This document shows positions 16,921-24,835 of a stretch of DNA of 62,939 nucleotides, one piece after another. Source of the DNA: Bacillus sp. FJAT-52991 (GTDB lineage Bacteria > Bacillota > Bacilli > Bacillales > Domibacillaceae); contig NZ_CP147406.1 of assembly GCF_037201805.1 (NCBI RefSeq), positions 1 to 62,939 on the forward strand. Direction: 5' to 3'. The notes under the pieces are model-generated. The model saw nothing but the letters and a program-made list of their open reading frames with translations. It was not told where the DNA came from and did no database searches. The position numbers and the translations under genes are program-made. The first letter of the stretch is position 1; the number at the start of each line of letters is the position of its first letter.

Positions 16921-17187
16921 GGTGCACAGGTAGGACGGAAGTGGAGCGTGAAAGGCAAGGTGCACAGATAGGACGGAAGTGGAGCGTGAAAGGCAAGGTG
17001 CACAGATAGGACGGAAGTGGAGCGTGAAAGGCAAGGTGCACAGGTAGGACGGAAGTGGAGCGTGAAAGGCAAGGTGCACAGGTAGGACGGAAGTGGAGCG
17101 TGAAAGGCAAGGTGCACAGGTAGGACGGAAGTGGAGCGTGAAAGGCAAGGTGCACAGGTAGGACGAAGTGGAGTGTGAAAGGCAAAG
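16921..17187. repeat. Tandem 38-bp iterons, candidate replication origin
   Basis: Seven head-to-tail units of exactly 38 bp (core TGCACAGGTAGGACGG starting at 16923, 16961, 16999, 17037, 17075, 17113 and 17151) are nearly identical, with A/G variation after CACA. Contiguous units without spacers rule out CRISPR. Position upstream of the Rep-like gene makes them Rep binding sites at the origin and copy-number control. Confidence 0.9.
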
Positions 17188-17239
17188 GTTAAAGTCTTTA
17201 CTTTTCAGGAAATCAGCATAGTATCATTTGTTGGAATTA

Positions 17240-17260
17240 CGTATATACTATGTATATACG
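17240..17260. promoter_or_regulatory. Operator of the MazEF pair
   Basis: CGTATATAC-TAT-GTATATACG is a perfect inverted repeat 22 bp before the antitoxin start. It is the expected site of autorepression by the MazE-MazF complex. Confidence 0.75.
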
Positions 17261-17281
17261 AAGAGGAAGGAGAGTGATATA

Positions 17282-17566
17282 ATGGACTTGCAGGAGTCGA
17301 AAGAAGAAAGGGTGGAAGCTATGGCAATGCCAACGACTGTTCAGAAATGGGGAAATAGCTTAGCTGTTCGTATCCCAAAAGATATTGCTAAACGAGTTGA
17401 AATCGAACAAGGCTCTGAAATGGAAATAAGAGTTGTAGGAAAAGACGGAATTCAATTGGTTCCGAAAAAGAAAAAATATACGCTGCAAGAACTTTTAGCC
17501 CAATGTAAACCCGAAGATCGTCATGATGAAATCAATGTTGGTTCGGAAGGAAAGGAATTGATCTAA
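17282..17566 (+). CDS. mazE: MazE-type antitoxin (AbrB-like DNA-binding)
   Basis: It encodes 94 residues from ATG 17282, nine nt after AAGGAG. The AbrB/MazE swapped-hairpin signature QKWGNSLAVRIPKDIAKRVE lies near residues 20-39, and the acidic C-terminal tail (LLAQCKPEDRHDEINV) would wrap the toxin. The stop overlaps the toxin start by one base. It neutralises MazF and represses the operon; together they stabilise the plasmid. Confidence 0.9.
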   Translation: MDLQESKEERVEAMAMPTTVQKWGNSLAVRIPKDIAKRVEIEQGSEMEIRVVGKDGIQLVPKKKKYTLQELLAQCKPEDRHDEINVGSEGKELI

Positions 17567-17892
17567 TGCCAGTACCAGACCGCGGGGATTTAGTTTACAT
17601 CAGTTTTAACCCACAATCTGGACACGAACAGAGAGGTCGGCGTCCAGGTATTGTATTATCCCCGAAAGAATTTAACGAAGTCACAGGGTTTTCTATGGTT
17701 TGTCCGATTACAAACACAGTCAAGGGATGGCCTTTTGAAGTCGAGCTTCCTGTAGGCTTGGCTTTTCAAGGGGCTATTTTAACGGATCAAATCAAAAGCT
17801 TAGATTGGAATTCAAGACAAATTCAAATCGTTGATCGAGCGCCTTTAGAAATCGTAACTGAGTGTTTAGCCAAGATACATACGTTTTTATAA
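17566..17892 (+). CDS. mazF: MazF-type toxin (mRNA interferase)
   Basis: It encodes 108 residues of the PemK/MazF fold: PDRGDLVYISFNPQSGHEQ with the conserved G-E/H-Q segment, RGRRPGIVLSP, and GAILTDQIKSLDW. MazF cuts single-stranded mRNA at short sequences. The length is full and no lesion is seen. It is co-translated with MazE through a TAATG overlap. No terminator is evident directly after it. Confidence 0.92.
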   Translation: MPVPDRGDLVYISFNPQSGHEQRGRRPGIVLSPKEFNEVTGFSMVCPITNTVKGWPFEVELPVGLAFQGAILTDQIKSLDWNSRQIQIVDRAPLEIVTECLAKIHTFL

Positions 17893-18058
17893 TTTGCTAC
17901 GCAGGATCTTATTAAGAGCTGTCTGACTTAGTTTAGCCTATTCAATCTGTCTCTTTTTCTCTGTTGACTTCTCTCAACGTCTAGAGGCGATGGGTTTTCT
18001 CGTTTTAAAAAGCTATAATGAAGCTATAACGGAGACAGAACGAGTGAGGGGGTAGAGT

Positions 18059-19834
18059 ATGGCAGAGTATATTAACCCTGACAAACTGGCGCTTAGCGAG
18101 GACTTTTTTAAGCTGGCCGTTTTGGACGAAGTGCGGCAGTATTTACTGAACCGCCGTGTGATCGAAGAATGGCAGCAATATGTGACGGAAGAAATCAATC
18201 AGGTGTCAAGCGGCGAAAAGAAGTACAAAAGCTTTGACTGGCTTTGTGAGATTGTCCGATCGCTGCTGGTGAATCAGAAAATTAGCCAGGAAAATATCCG
18301 AAAAGTGTTTAAGGAGCATCATGAATACATTTTGGAGCGGATGCATGAGCATATCAGCCAAGATTTTCCGATTGATGTGCACCGAAGCATGAATGAAGCG
18401 GCTGTTCAGCTGGCGAAAGAGGAAAGACAGCTGGTATCAAGTATGGATCACCAGTTTCATTTAGTCAGAAACATCGTCACACAGCCGAAAATTTTCGTCT
18501 CGGCGGGCGAAACGAATGAACTGTTTCAAGCGGAAATCAAGGATTCACGTGGGAATGTGCATGGAATAGCCCGCGTCAACCTGACTGGAGGGCTGGATCT
18601 GCCTTTTACCGACGAGGAACAGGAGTATTGGGATAAGCTTCGGACTGCCTTCAGTGCGATGGATGAAATGACCGCGGATATTTTTGATATCATTTGTTTT
18701 CTGTTTCTTTTTGCGCCTAAAGATGAGGACGGCTATTTATATTTCCATTCGAATGATGCCTTAAAGCTAAGAAGCAACGTGGTTGACCCGAATGACAGCC
18801 TAGAGGTGAGGGAACGAGACCGCTTTAACATTATGTCGAGAGTCAAAGCGCTTTCTAACATTTGGATCTCTCTGAAAGAAGGGGAAGTCATCGAAGTGGA
18901 TGAAAGTGATTTAAACGAAAGCAAAAAGTATAAATACCGGGATTTTCAGAAAATGTTTGAGGTGGGTAAGGTCCGGGCCGCTTATGATAAGAACGATAAG
19001 TTTTTAGGAATCTATGCCTGCCAGATCAAGCCGACGTCGCTATTGACCTCTTTTTTGAACGAAAATAAGCGTTTAGGCATTATTGATTTGAGCGCGCTGG
19101 AGTTTCATCCGGTCCGCCAGCGCCCCGAGAAGCGCCTTTCGCGCTATTTGGCCACGCAATGGTTTATCCGGATGTCCAAAAATAATTTAACCCAGCCGTT
19201 TTCGGTTAAAACGCTTTTGCGGGAGATTGATTTTTCTGCAAGGACGCGGGGAATGGATATGTACGACCGCTTTATCAAGGCGCTGGACGAGCTGAAAAAG
19301 AAAGGGATAGTGAAGGACTGGAGTTTTACAGAGCCCGTCGATTTCCGTTTATTTGGCAGGACCGGATGGCTGTCTTACTTTCGCGAGCTGAAAGTGTCGA
19401 TTATTCCGTCTGCGGAAATGATCGAAAAAAACAAAAGGAAATTATCGATTTTAGAGGATCAGCACCAGGTGAATTCTTCGGCGATTCATCATATGATTGA
19501 GTCATTTAGCCGCCCAGTCATCGTACAGGATGATAGGCAGCCGGAAGCGGAGCCTGTAAAAGAAGAACAACCTTCGCCACCGCCCGCTGTCAAAAAGGAC
19601 AAAGAAGCGTCTGCTTCATCGGCGGTCACGGAAGATACGCTGACGCCGGAAATGGTGATCAATGAAAGAAAACGCCGGTCTCTTTCCATTGCGAAAGCAT
19701 CCAAAGAAATCGGGATCGGATACAATACGTTAAAAAGATTCGAAAACCAAGAAACAAAACGAAGAAATAAAAAGAACGACCTAAAAATTGCCCAATGGCT
19801 GAAACAATCACAGCTGAAGAACGCAGAAGGATGA
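18059..19834 (+). CDS. Large plasmid DNA-binding protein, possibly a second replication initiator
   Basis: It encodes 591 residues, full open frame with GAGGGGGT before the ATG. The N-terminal third is acidic and helical. The middle has winged-helix-like parts, for example IFDIICFLFLFAPKDEDG and later YLATQWFIRMSKNNL. A Pro/Glu-rich hinge (about 495-530) separates a C-terminal helix-turn-helix (SIAKASKEIGIGYNTLKRFE). Location beside the iterons and size suggest a replication or copy-control role, but no named family was recognised. Upstream, AAGCTATAA occurs twice at about 18010, which may be promoter or operator sequence. Confidence 0.5.
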   Translation: MAEYINPDKLALSEDFFKLAVLDEVRQYLLNRRVIEEWQQYVTEEINQVSSGEKKYKSFDWLCEIVRSLLVNQKISQENIRKVFKEHHEYILERMHEHISQDFPIDVHRSMNEAAVQLAKEERQLVSSMDHQFHLVRNIVTQPKIFVSAGETNELFQAEIKDSRGNVHGIARVNLTGGLDLPFTDEEQEYWDKLRTAFSAMDEMTADIFDIICFLFLFAPKDEDGYLYFHSNDALKLRSNVVDPNDSLEVRERDRFNIMSRVKALSNIWISLKEGEVIEVDESDLNESKKYKYRDFQKMFEVGKVRAAYDKNDKFLGIYACQIKPTSLLTSFLNENKRLGIIDLSALEFHPVRQRPEKRLSRYLATQWFIRMSKNNLTQPFSVKTLLREIDFSARTRGMDMYDRFIKALDELKKKGIVKDWSFTEPVDFRLFGRTGWLSYFRELKVSIIPSAEMIEKNKRKLSILEDQHQVNSSAIHHMIESFSRPVIVQDDRQPEAEPVKEEQPSPPPAVKKDKEASASSAVTEDTLTPEMVINERKRRSLSIAKASKEIGIGYNTLKRFENQETKRRNKKNDLKIAQWLKQSQLKNAEG

Positions 19835-19864
19835 GCTTTGAAGGCTCGTCCTTCTGCGTTTTTG
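19820..19864 (+). terminator. Strong terminator overlapping the stop codon
   Basis: A 17-bp stem (AACGCAGAAGGATGAGC against its complement, one G-T) with a seven-base loop is followed by TTTTTG. The TGA of the large gene lies inside the stem. Confidence 0.9.
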
Positions 19865-19905
19865 CGGGGACTAAATTTAGAGAAGAAATGAAGTTAGAAA
19901 GAAAA

Positions 19906-19928
19906 GAAGAAAACAACGTTGGAAGAAA
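19906..19928. repeat. CAACGTTG motif, match to the parA upstream site
   Basis: GAAGAAAACAACGTTGGAAG followed by AAAG is the exact reverse complement of the sequence in front of parA (about 58938..58960). CAACGTTG is a perfect palindrome. Confidence 0.65.
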
Positions 19929-20035
19929 GGTTTATGATAAGGAACATTTGAAGAATCGGAATTAAATCAATACCTTTCTGATACGGTTCCCGCCAATATT
20001 TCGGAAACTTTGTACGCTAAGCAAATTTCCAACAT

Positions 20036-20078
20036 AAAAAAGTCGATTTCCTGTACGTTTAAGAAATCGACTTTTTTA
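20036..20078. terminator. Bidirectional terminator
   Basis: A 15-bp perfect stem AAAAAAGTCGATTTC/complement with a 12-nt loop and A and T runs on either side. Confidence 0.85.
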
Positions 20079-20092
20079 GATATATCCTATTT

Positions 20093-20510
20093 CTATTTTA
20101 GTGGTATCTTGATTTCCATTTCTTTTAATACTTCAAGGTTTGCTTTGGTTTGTATTACTCATAATAATCTTTTGTTTGCATGTTTAAATTGTTTGCTATT
20201 TGATGATTTATAGAGCTCTTTTGGAAGTGTTAGTGTGTATTTACTTTGGAATATAGGGAACCCATTCTTGGAAAATTTAACTCCTGTAACAGGATGTTGT
20301 TTTCCAGCTAAATGTCCATTTCTAATTCTTATTTTTTTAGTTGTTTTTTTCAAAAATTGTTTGACAAAAAGTTTTTGTCCTGCTCTATAAACTATAGGAG
20401 TTATAGCCGGGATTGCTCATCCAAGGGTAGGAACCACTCCAGCTTCAACAATTGGAGCATCAACGTGAACACTAGTTTCGTATGGTATAATTTGGGGTCT
20501 AGGTAGATTA
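20093..20510 (-). pseudogene. Nuclease toxin C-terminal domain (HNH-like), decayed
   Basis: The minus strand reads ETSVHVDAPIVEAGVVP, a stop, then VYRAGQKLFVKQFLKK, RNGHLAGKQHPVTGVKFSKN and GFPIFQSKYTL, another stop near 20159, and finally NLEVLKEMEIKIPLK. The GHLAGKxHPVTGV block followed by GFPxF is seen in HNH-type toxin tips of polymorphic toxin systems. Two stops and no start make it a remnant. The nearest SUKH immunity gene (20554) is divergent, so the pair has been rearranged. Confidence 0.55.
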
Positions 20511-20553
20511 TTTGTATGTTAATCTATAATTAAAAAATAAGGGGGTGCTCAAT

Positions 20554-21333
20554 ATGAAATTGTGGACAAATGAATCTGATGATATGTATAAATTACCAAA
20601 GTTGAAGGATACAGCTGTAAAACAAGCAGAACAAGCTTTTGGTGTTGCATTTTCTAAGGAATACATAGATATTCTCAACATTCAGAATGGCGGATCTATT
20701 GTTTATAATGCTTTTCCATCAGAATGGAATGATGATTCTATCTATATTGATCATATTATGGGGATTGGTAAAGAGCATGGTATTCTTGAAAATGATTATT
20801 ATTTGAAAGAATGGGATATGCCAGATGGTTTAATACTTATCAGTGGGGATGGACATTCATGGATTGCTTTTGATTATAGAAATACAAAAGAAAACCCACC
20901 AATTGTTTATATTGATAATGAATCGGAACAAATTTTTAAATTAGCTCCTTCTTTTCATGATTTCTTAAACAAACTTTATTTGGATAAAGATATTAGTTTT
21001 AGTGAATACGAGGAAGTAATTGTTTCAAAAGAAGAATTGGAAGAACATATACAGAAGAATGATATTGAAAGCATTATTGAATCTATTGATATCATGTCTC
21101 AAGATTTAACAATTGATATGTCATGGTTTAGCAAAAAATTATTAGAACTTAGTAAGCACTCTAATGACGATGTAAGAACTTCTGTTGCTTCTGCAACACA
21201 TTATTTAATACAAATAGATGAATTAAATAAGAACGAAGAAATAGTAAAAGAACTTTGTAATAATTTCAAAGCAGATTCCGATAGTGATATTAATTATTAT
21301 GCTGAAGAAATTGAGAAAGAGATACAAGGTTAA
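20554..21333 (+). CDS. SUKH (SMI1/KNR4)-family immunity protein
   Basis: It encodes 259 residues; ATG 20554 lies six nt after AAGGGGGTG (a GTG nine bases upstream is possible). The N-terminal 140 residues follow the SUKH pattern: EQAFGVAFSKEYIDILNIQN with GGS, then GDGHSWIAFDYR and PPIVYIDNE. An acidic helical C-terminal domain of about 110 residues is added. SUKH proteins neutralise nuclease and other toxins of contact-dependent systems. Its likely former partner is the decayed toxin at 20093..20510. Confidence 0.8.
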   Translation: MKLWTNESDDMYKLPKLKDTAVKQAEQAFGVAFSKEYIDILNIQNGGSIVYNAFPSEWNDDSIYIDHIMGIGKEHGILENDYYLKEWDMPDGLILISGDGHSWIAFDYRNTKENPPIVYIDNESEQIFKLAPSFHDFLNKLYLDKDISFSEYEEVIVSKEELEEHIQKNDIESIIESIDIMSQDLTIDMSWFSKKLLELSKHSNDDVRTSVASATHYLIQIDELNKNEEIVKELCNNFKADSDSDINYYAEEIEKEIQG

Positions 21334-21558
21334 ATGAGATTTGTGTGTCGCATTTTTATGACATACGGAAATACGAGAATACGTTGATATAACAGCATTT
21401 ATAACAATTTTTAAGCCCCCTTCTTACTCTATATTAAATGGTAATTCGGCTGTTTTTAGCAATACTTATTTTACATTTAATTTTTTGTCATTAAGGAGTT
21501 GATATTTTTATATTTTATGGGAGGTAATTCACAAGAAAAAGCCTCATTTTCTACTTTT

Positions 21559-22110
21559 TTACAATGAAAAATCTTCTAGAACTCTGTCCACCATCTCATC
21601 ATTAATGCCGATATACCACAAAGTAATCGATGGAGCCGAATGACCGAAGATTTGCTGCAACATCGCCACGTCCTTCGTTCGCTGGTAAAAATGATAGCCA
21701 AATGTCTTCCTCATGGTGTGGATTCCGATGGCTCCTTCAATACCACACGAGCGAGAAGCCTCGTTAATGATCCTCCAAGCCGTTTCATGCCCGATTGGAC
21801 CTTTATCAAATAAGAGGTCAGAATCGGCCATTTGGCGTGTATATTTCTCGATTTCCTGTTTGAGTGCCGCCGACATTTTAATTTTCCGAATGTTTCCCGT
21901 CTTTTTCTCACGAATTCGCAGATATTCCGTGTCTCGCACATCCATGACCCGCAACGGCAGAATATCGCTGATCCTCAAGCCCGAATTGATACCGAAAGTA
22001 AATAAAAAATAATCCCTGTACGATTTATGAAGTAGGTACTCCTTCATTTCCCGGATTTTCTCCGGATCTCGAATAGGTTCCACACTGTTTTGTCCTTGTA
22101 TACTGGTCAT
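21559..22110 (-). CDS. Small tyrosine recombinase (Xer-like, catalytic domain only)
   Basis: It encodes 183 residues; ATG 22110 is preceded by AAGGA, so the N-terminal 10 residues of the longer frame are dropped. Catalytic residues of the family are visible: Arg in INSGLRISDILPL, Lys in REKKTGNIRKIKM, HTMRKTFGYHF, His in FGHSAPS, and Tyr in LWYIGI. It lacks the core-binding N-terminal domain of XerC/XerD. Two related genes are at 48230 and 61440. Two dif-like sites lie just upstream at 22270 and 22826. Confidence 0.88.
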   Translation of the reverse strand: MTSIQGQNSVEPIRDPEKIREMKEYLLHKSYRDYFLFTFGINSGLRISDILPLRVMDVRDTEYLRIREKKTGNIRKIKMSAALKQEIEKYTRQMADSDLLFDKGPIGHETAWRIINEASRSCGIEGAIGIHTMRKTFGYHFYQRTKDVAMLQQIFGHSAPSITLWYIGINDEMVDRVLEDFSL

Positions 22111-22217
22111 TGAAGATCCTTCATCTCTATCAAAAAACATCTAATATGTTTCATTAAATGCAACAATAGTATTCAACATGTTATATTAAAACTCCTGCTA
22201 GGCGTTGCTACAACGAA

Positions 22218-22242
22218 AACCCCCTTGATCTCCAAGGGGGTT
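22218..22242. terminator. Hairpin terminator
   Basis: AACCCCCTTG-ATCTC-CAAGGGGGTT, a perfect 10-bp stem between the recombinase gene and the lipoprotein-like gene. Confidence 0.75.
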
Positions 22243-22269
22243 AGTAGTTTCTAGGGGTTGCTTTCGAAC

Positions 22270-22293
22270 ACAACATAATATCTTTTATGTTGT
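22270..22293. other. dif-like site 1 (ACAACATAA-TATCTT-TTATGTTGT)
   Basis: Perfect nine-base inverted arms with a six-base centre. The same arms with a different centre recur at 22826..22849. CATAA-N6-TTATG is the inner pattern of Xer recombination sites. It lies 160 bp from a small tyrosine recombinase gene. No T-run follows, so it is a poor terminator. Confidence 0.55.
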
Positions 22294-22315
22294 ATTTGGA
22301 ACCTTTAATATTTGT

Positions 22316-22711
22316 TTACATATCTTGTCCAACAATGATTTTCCATCCATTTTCTTGTTGTTTGATAGGAAATGTAAGTTTATCTGAGCTTCCTCCATTA
22401 CTGGCAACTTCTATAGTAGTTTCAAACTCCGTATCACTTATTTTTTTAAGATTTAGAAGTTTGGTATTTGTAACGTTTTCATCAGTAACGATTACTGAAT
22501 ACTCTTGTTTTTGTTCATCCTTATTTGGAAATCTCAGATCATCAGCATATTTTACTAGTGAAGATACATCCTTTTTTTCTAGAGCCGTTAAATAATTGTT
22601 AACAAGTTTTTCAACTTCTTCTTCGGGTTGAACTGTTTTGTTCGTGGAATAACCTCCCAAAATCGTTAACGCTAAAATTCCTGACATGACTGTTAATGGA
22701 ATTTTTTTCAT
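22316..22711 (-). CDS. Exported protein with a mutated lipobox
   Basis: It encodes 131 residues; ATG 22711 follows AAAAAGGAGTG. The signal peptide KKIPLTVMSGILALTILGGY lacks Cys at the place where LGG-Cys would be expected: the codon is TAT (Tyr), one base from TGT. The rest (EEEVEKLVNNYLTALEKKD to ENGWKIIVGQDM) looks like a small NTF2/DUF4878-type domain of Bacillus lipoproteins. It lies between two dif-like sites and so may be a recombinase-borne cassette. Confidence 0.65.
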   Translation of the reverse strand: MKKIPLTVMSGILALTILGGYSTNKTVQPEEEVEKLVNNYLTALEKKDVSSLVKYADDLRFPNKDEQKQEYSVIVTDENVTNTKLLNLKKISDTEFETTIEVASNGGSSDKLTFPIKQQENGWKIIVGQDM

Positions 22712-22771
22712 TTTAACACTCCTTTTTATACAAAATATCACGAAATCCATATTTATACAACTCAACTCTTT

Positions 22772-22808
22772 TCAAGCCTACTTTTAATCCAAAAGAGTAG
22801 GCTTGAAT
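22772..22808. terminator. Hairpin terminator
   Basis: TCAAGCCTAC pairs with GTAGGCTTGA around an A/T-rich loop. AATTT follows. Confidence 0.7.
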
Positions 22809-22825
22809 TTATAGTTTTACGAATA

Positions 22826-22849
22826 ACAACATAATAGCCATTATGTTGT
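22826..22849. other. dif-like site 2 (ACAACATAA-TAGCCA-TTATGTTGT)
   Basis: The arms are identical to site 1, and the six-base centre differs. Sites 1 and 2 bracket the 22316..22711 gene in a 580-bp segment. Confidence 0.55.
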
Positions 22850-22857
22850 GTTAGTAG

Positions 22858-22890
22858 GTGGGGACATAGTGAGGCTTTTTATGTCCCCAC
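22858..22890. terminator. Perfect 11-bp hairpin
   Basis: GTGGGGACATA and TATGTCCCCAC enclose an 11-nt loop. It lies directly before a 5'-truncated membrane-protein frame. Confidence 0.55.
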
Positions 22891-22899
22891 AGTGTAGGT

Positions 22900-23166
22900 T
22901 TTATAACACTGCTATTTTCGGGTTCAGGAATTGTACTTTTTATTATCTGGAAAAAATTTGGTCAACCAGATGAAAGAACCAATGCTATTCATCTTAAAAT
23001 TATTTCTTGTATGTTTATTACTCAACTTATAATGAATAGTGTATTTATTTCTTTAGTTGATAAAGATATTGAGTGTTTCCGCCAAATCTTTATATTATTT
23101 GAAGCCTTTGTATTCTTTGTTGGAGCTATTTATTCGTTTAGATTATATAGAAAAGAATTCAAATAA
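22900..23166 (+). pseudogene. C-terminal part of a small multi-helix membrane protein
   Basis: An open frame without a start reads GSGIVLFIIWKKFGQPDERT, then IISCMFITQLIMNSVFISL and IFILFEAFVFFVGAIYSF, ending RLYRKEFK. The GQPDERT stretch between helices resembles DUF2178-type small membrane proteins. The 5' end is missing at the hairpin and dif-like site side. Confidence 0.45.
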
Positions 23167-23250
23167 GTTACTTGCAAAAAACAATAGTGATTTTGAGTTG
23201 CAAGAAGAATAGAACGTTTGAATTTGGAAGAGAAAAAATATATGAAGATT

Positions 23251-23300
23251 CTTTCCTTGATTTCTTCGAATAAACGTAGATTCGAAGAAATCAAGGAAAG
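23251..23300. repeat. Perfect 21-bp inverted repeat
   Basis: CTTTCCTTGATTTCTTCGAA and its complement (21 bp per arm) are separated by AAACGTAG. The arms contain TTCTTCGAAT, as in the dispersed GAAGAAACGTTG family. No T-run follows. Confidence 0.75.
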
Positions 23301-23360
23301 TTGTTATATTATTCTTGGAGTAGAGTTAGAAAAATGAGAATAAGGACATTCCAATATAAG

Positions 23361-23407
23361 AAAGCCCAATTTCCCAATATTAAAATTGAGAAATTGGGCT
23401 TTTTTTA
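23361..23407. terminator. Terminator at the end of the lanthipeptide transport operon
   Basis: AAAGCCCAATTTC/GAAATTGGGCTTT, a 13-bp perfect stem with T7 on the plus strand. It serves both the fragment at 22900 and the minus-strand operon. Confidence 0.85.
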
Positions 23408-23410
23408 TAC

Positions 23411-23596
23411 TTACGGCAGCATTCTTTTATGTTCAGTAGCTAAGGCATAGGAATGGTATAGGCTTTCATTCTTGTCCTTTGATGCCCCCTGAATGAGCTT
23501 CATTTCATCATCGGTTAATTCTTTTATAGATGATTGTATATGTTCATTTTGATCCCATGATTTTAATTTTCGCCGCGATTGAAAAAAGAACTTCAT
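23411..23596 (-). CDS. Lanthipeptide leader-like small protein without cysteine
   Basis: It encodes 61 residues from ATG 23596, eight nt after AGGAGG. The segment ELTDDEMKLIQGAS copies the leader end of the real precursor at 37562 (ELSDEELASIQGAS), including the double-Gly-type cleavage motif. The 20-odd residues after it (KDKNESLYHSYALATEHKRM) contain Ser and Thr but no Cys, so no thioether ring can form. It is the last gene of the LanT-P-F-E operon. It could be a decayed precursor, a non-lanthionine peptide exported by LanT, or a leader decoy. Confidence 0.65.
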   Translation of the reverse strand: MKFFFQSRRKLKSWDQNEHIQSSIKELTDDEMKLIQGASKDKNESLYHSYALATEHKRMLP

Positions 23597-23615
23597 TTTT
23601 TGATGCCTCCTATCA

Positions 23616-24833
23616 TTAATGATTTTTAAGTAATTGCCCAAATGTTAATCGCTGATCGGTTTTGAGAACGCCTTTCGGGTATATTTTCGCCGCTAATAAG
23701 GAGAAGAGTGCGATACTTACTAGCATGGACCCGATAGAGAGTATTATTTCGAGTGGCGAGACCACTTCGTTTACAATTCTAACCATTAAACTAATGGGAG
23801 CTGTAAATGGAATATACGATGTAATTCTAGCTGTTGCTCCTTCTGGATGGTCAATAACAAAGAACATCTCAACCACTAAACTGGCCATTAAAATAATGGT
23901 AATAGGCAGTGTGCTACTAGATAATTCCTCAGGCCGGCTTGCCATGGACCCAATGACGGCAAATAGTGCTGCGTAAATAAAGTAGCCGAGGATAAAGAAT
24001 AGTAAAAAGTATATAGTGTAGGAAACAGTCAGCATATTCATCAGTGTGTCGGCAAGACTGCCTTCCTCAATGTTAAAAATCTCTATTCTAGCCAGCAAGA
24101 TCGTACTAGCAAAGAATATAAATAGTTGTGTTAGACTAGCCAAACCGATACCGAGTATTTTGCCAAACATCATCGGAACAGGGGAGATCTTCGTAATCAT
24201 AACCTCCATGATTCTCGATGATTTCTCCGATGTGATAGCTGTCGCTACGTTATTTCCATATGTGGTAATGGCTAAGAACATAATACCGATTAACAAATAG
24301 ACCATGAGAAACGAATTGGAGTCCGTATCCCGAAGTGATTGCATCGTTGGTTCAATTTGAATCGACAGCATATTTGCTGCATCCGGATCTATATTTTTCT
24401 CAGCAATAATTTGTTGGAAGTAAAGATTTTGCACAAAAGCTTTCATACTTTGAACAAGTAAAGGATCATCTTTTTCCATATAGTAATCCAATTGGATGGA
24501 TGATGGATTGGATCCATTTTTTAAGACAAACAATCCATCAAGTTTATTATTTGCAATTTTTTCTTTATAGTTTTCAAAATGAGAGGGGTTCCCAAGTCGA
24601 AAGGCGTGATTGGATGGAAAGGTATCTAGTTGTTGCTGACTTATTTGAAAATCATCTTTCGCGATGAAAACATAGTTTTTGGCTTTCTCTTCATCTGAAA
24701 ACTTCTCCATTAAACTTGGGAAGGCTAAAATGAATGCCCCAATAAAAATTAAAAGGATGGTCATCCACACATATGACTTGGATCGCACAGCTTGAAGATA
24801 TGTTTGTTGCAGTATAATCCCAAAGCTTCTCAT
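23616..24833 (-). CDS. ABC-2 type permease of the lanthipeptide immunity/export system (LanE/NatB-like)
   Basis: It encodes 405 residues. There is one N-terminal membrane segment (SYVWMTILLIFIGAFILAF), a large extracytoplasmic domain of about 140 residues, then five or six helices (SFLMVYLLIGIMFLAITTYG, LTQLFIFFASTILLARI, TIYFLLFFILGYFIYAALFA, LPITIILMASLVVEMFFVI). This is the NatB/DUF-type ABC-2 permease layout. The motif TSEKSSRIMEVMIT is typical. It lies two bases after the ATPase gene, so the two form one transporter, probably self-protection against the lanthipeptide. Confidence 0.8.
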   Translation of the reverse strand: MRSFGIILQQTYLQAVRSKSYVWMTILLIFIGAFILAFPSLMEKFSDEEKAKNYVFIAKDDFQISQQQLDTFPSNHAFRLGNPSHFENYKEKIANNKLDGLFVLKNGSNPSSIQLDYYMEKDDPLLVQSMKAFVQNLYFQQIIAEKNIDPDAANMLSIQIEPTMQSLRDTDSNSFLMVYLLIGIMFLAITTYGNNVATAITSEKSSRIMEVMITKISPVPMMFGKILGIGLASLTQLFIFFASTILLARIEIFNIEEGSLADTLMNMLTVSYTIYFLLFFILGYFIYAALFAVIGSMASRPEELSSSTLPITIILMASLVVEMFFVIDHPEGATARITSYIPFTAPISLMVRIVNEVVSPLEIILSIGSMLVSIALFSLLAAKIYPKGVLKTDQRLTFGQLLKNH

Positions 24834-24835
24834 AT

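Noticed and set aside
16893..17185. Three overlapping minus-strand open frames of repeated His/Leu/Pro-rich sequence
   Set aside because: They are the iteron array read in three frames; each unit is non-coding, with no ribosome site.
16921..17187. CRISPR array
   Set aside because: The 38-bp units are contiguous and wholly repeated with no unique spacers, and no cas gene is present.
20010..20213. Plus-strand 67-codon frame
   Set aside because: It is antisense to the toxin remnant, which shows recognisable protein motifs on the minus strand.
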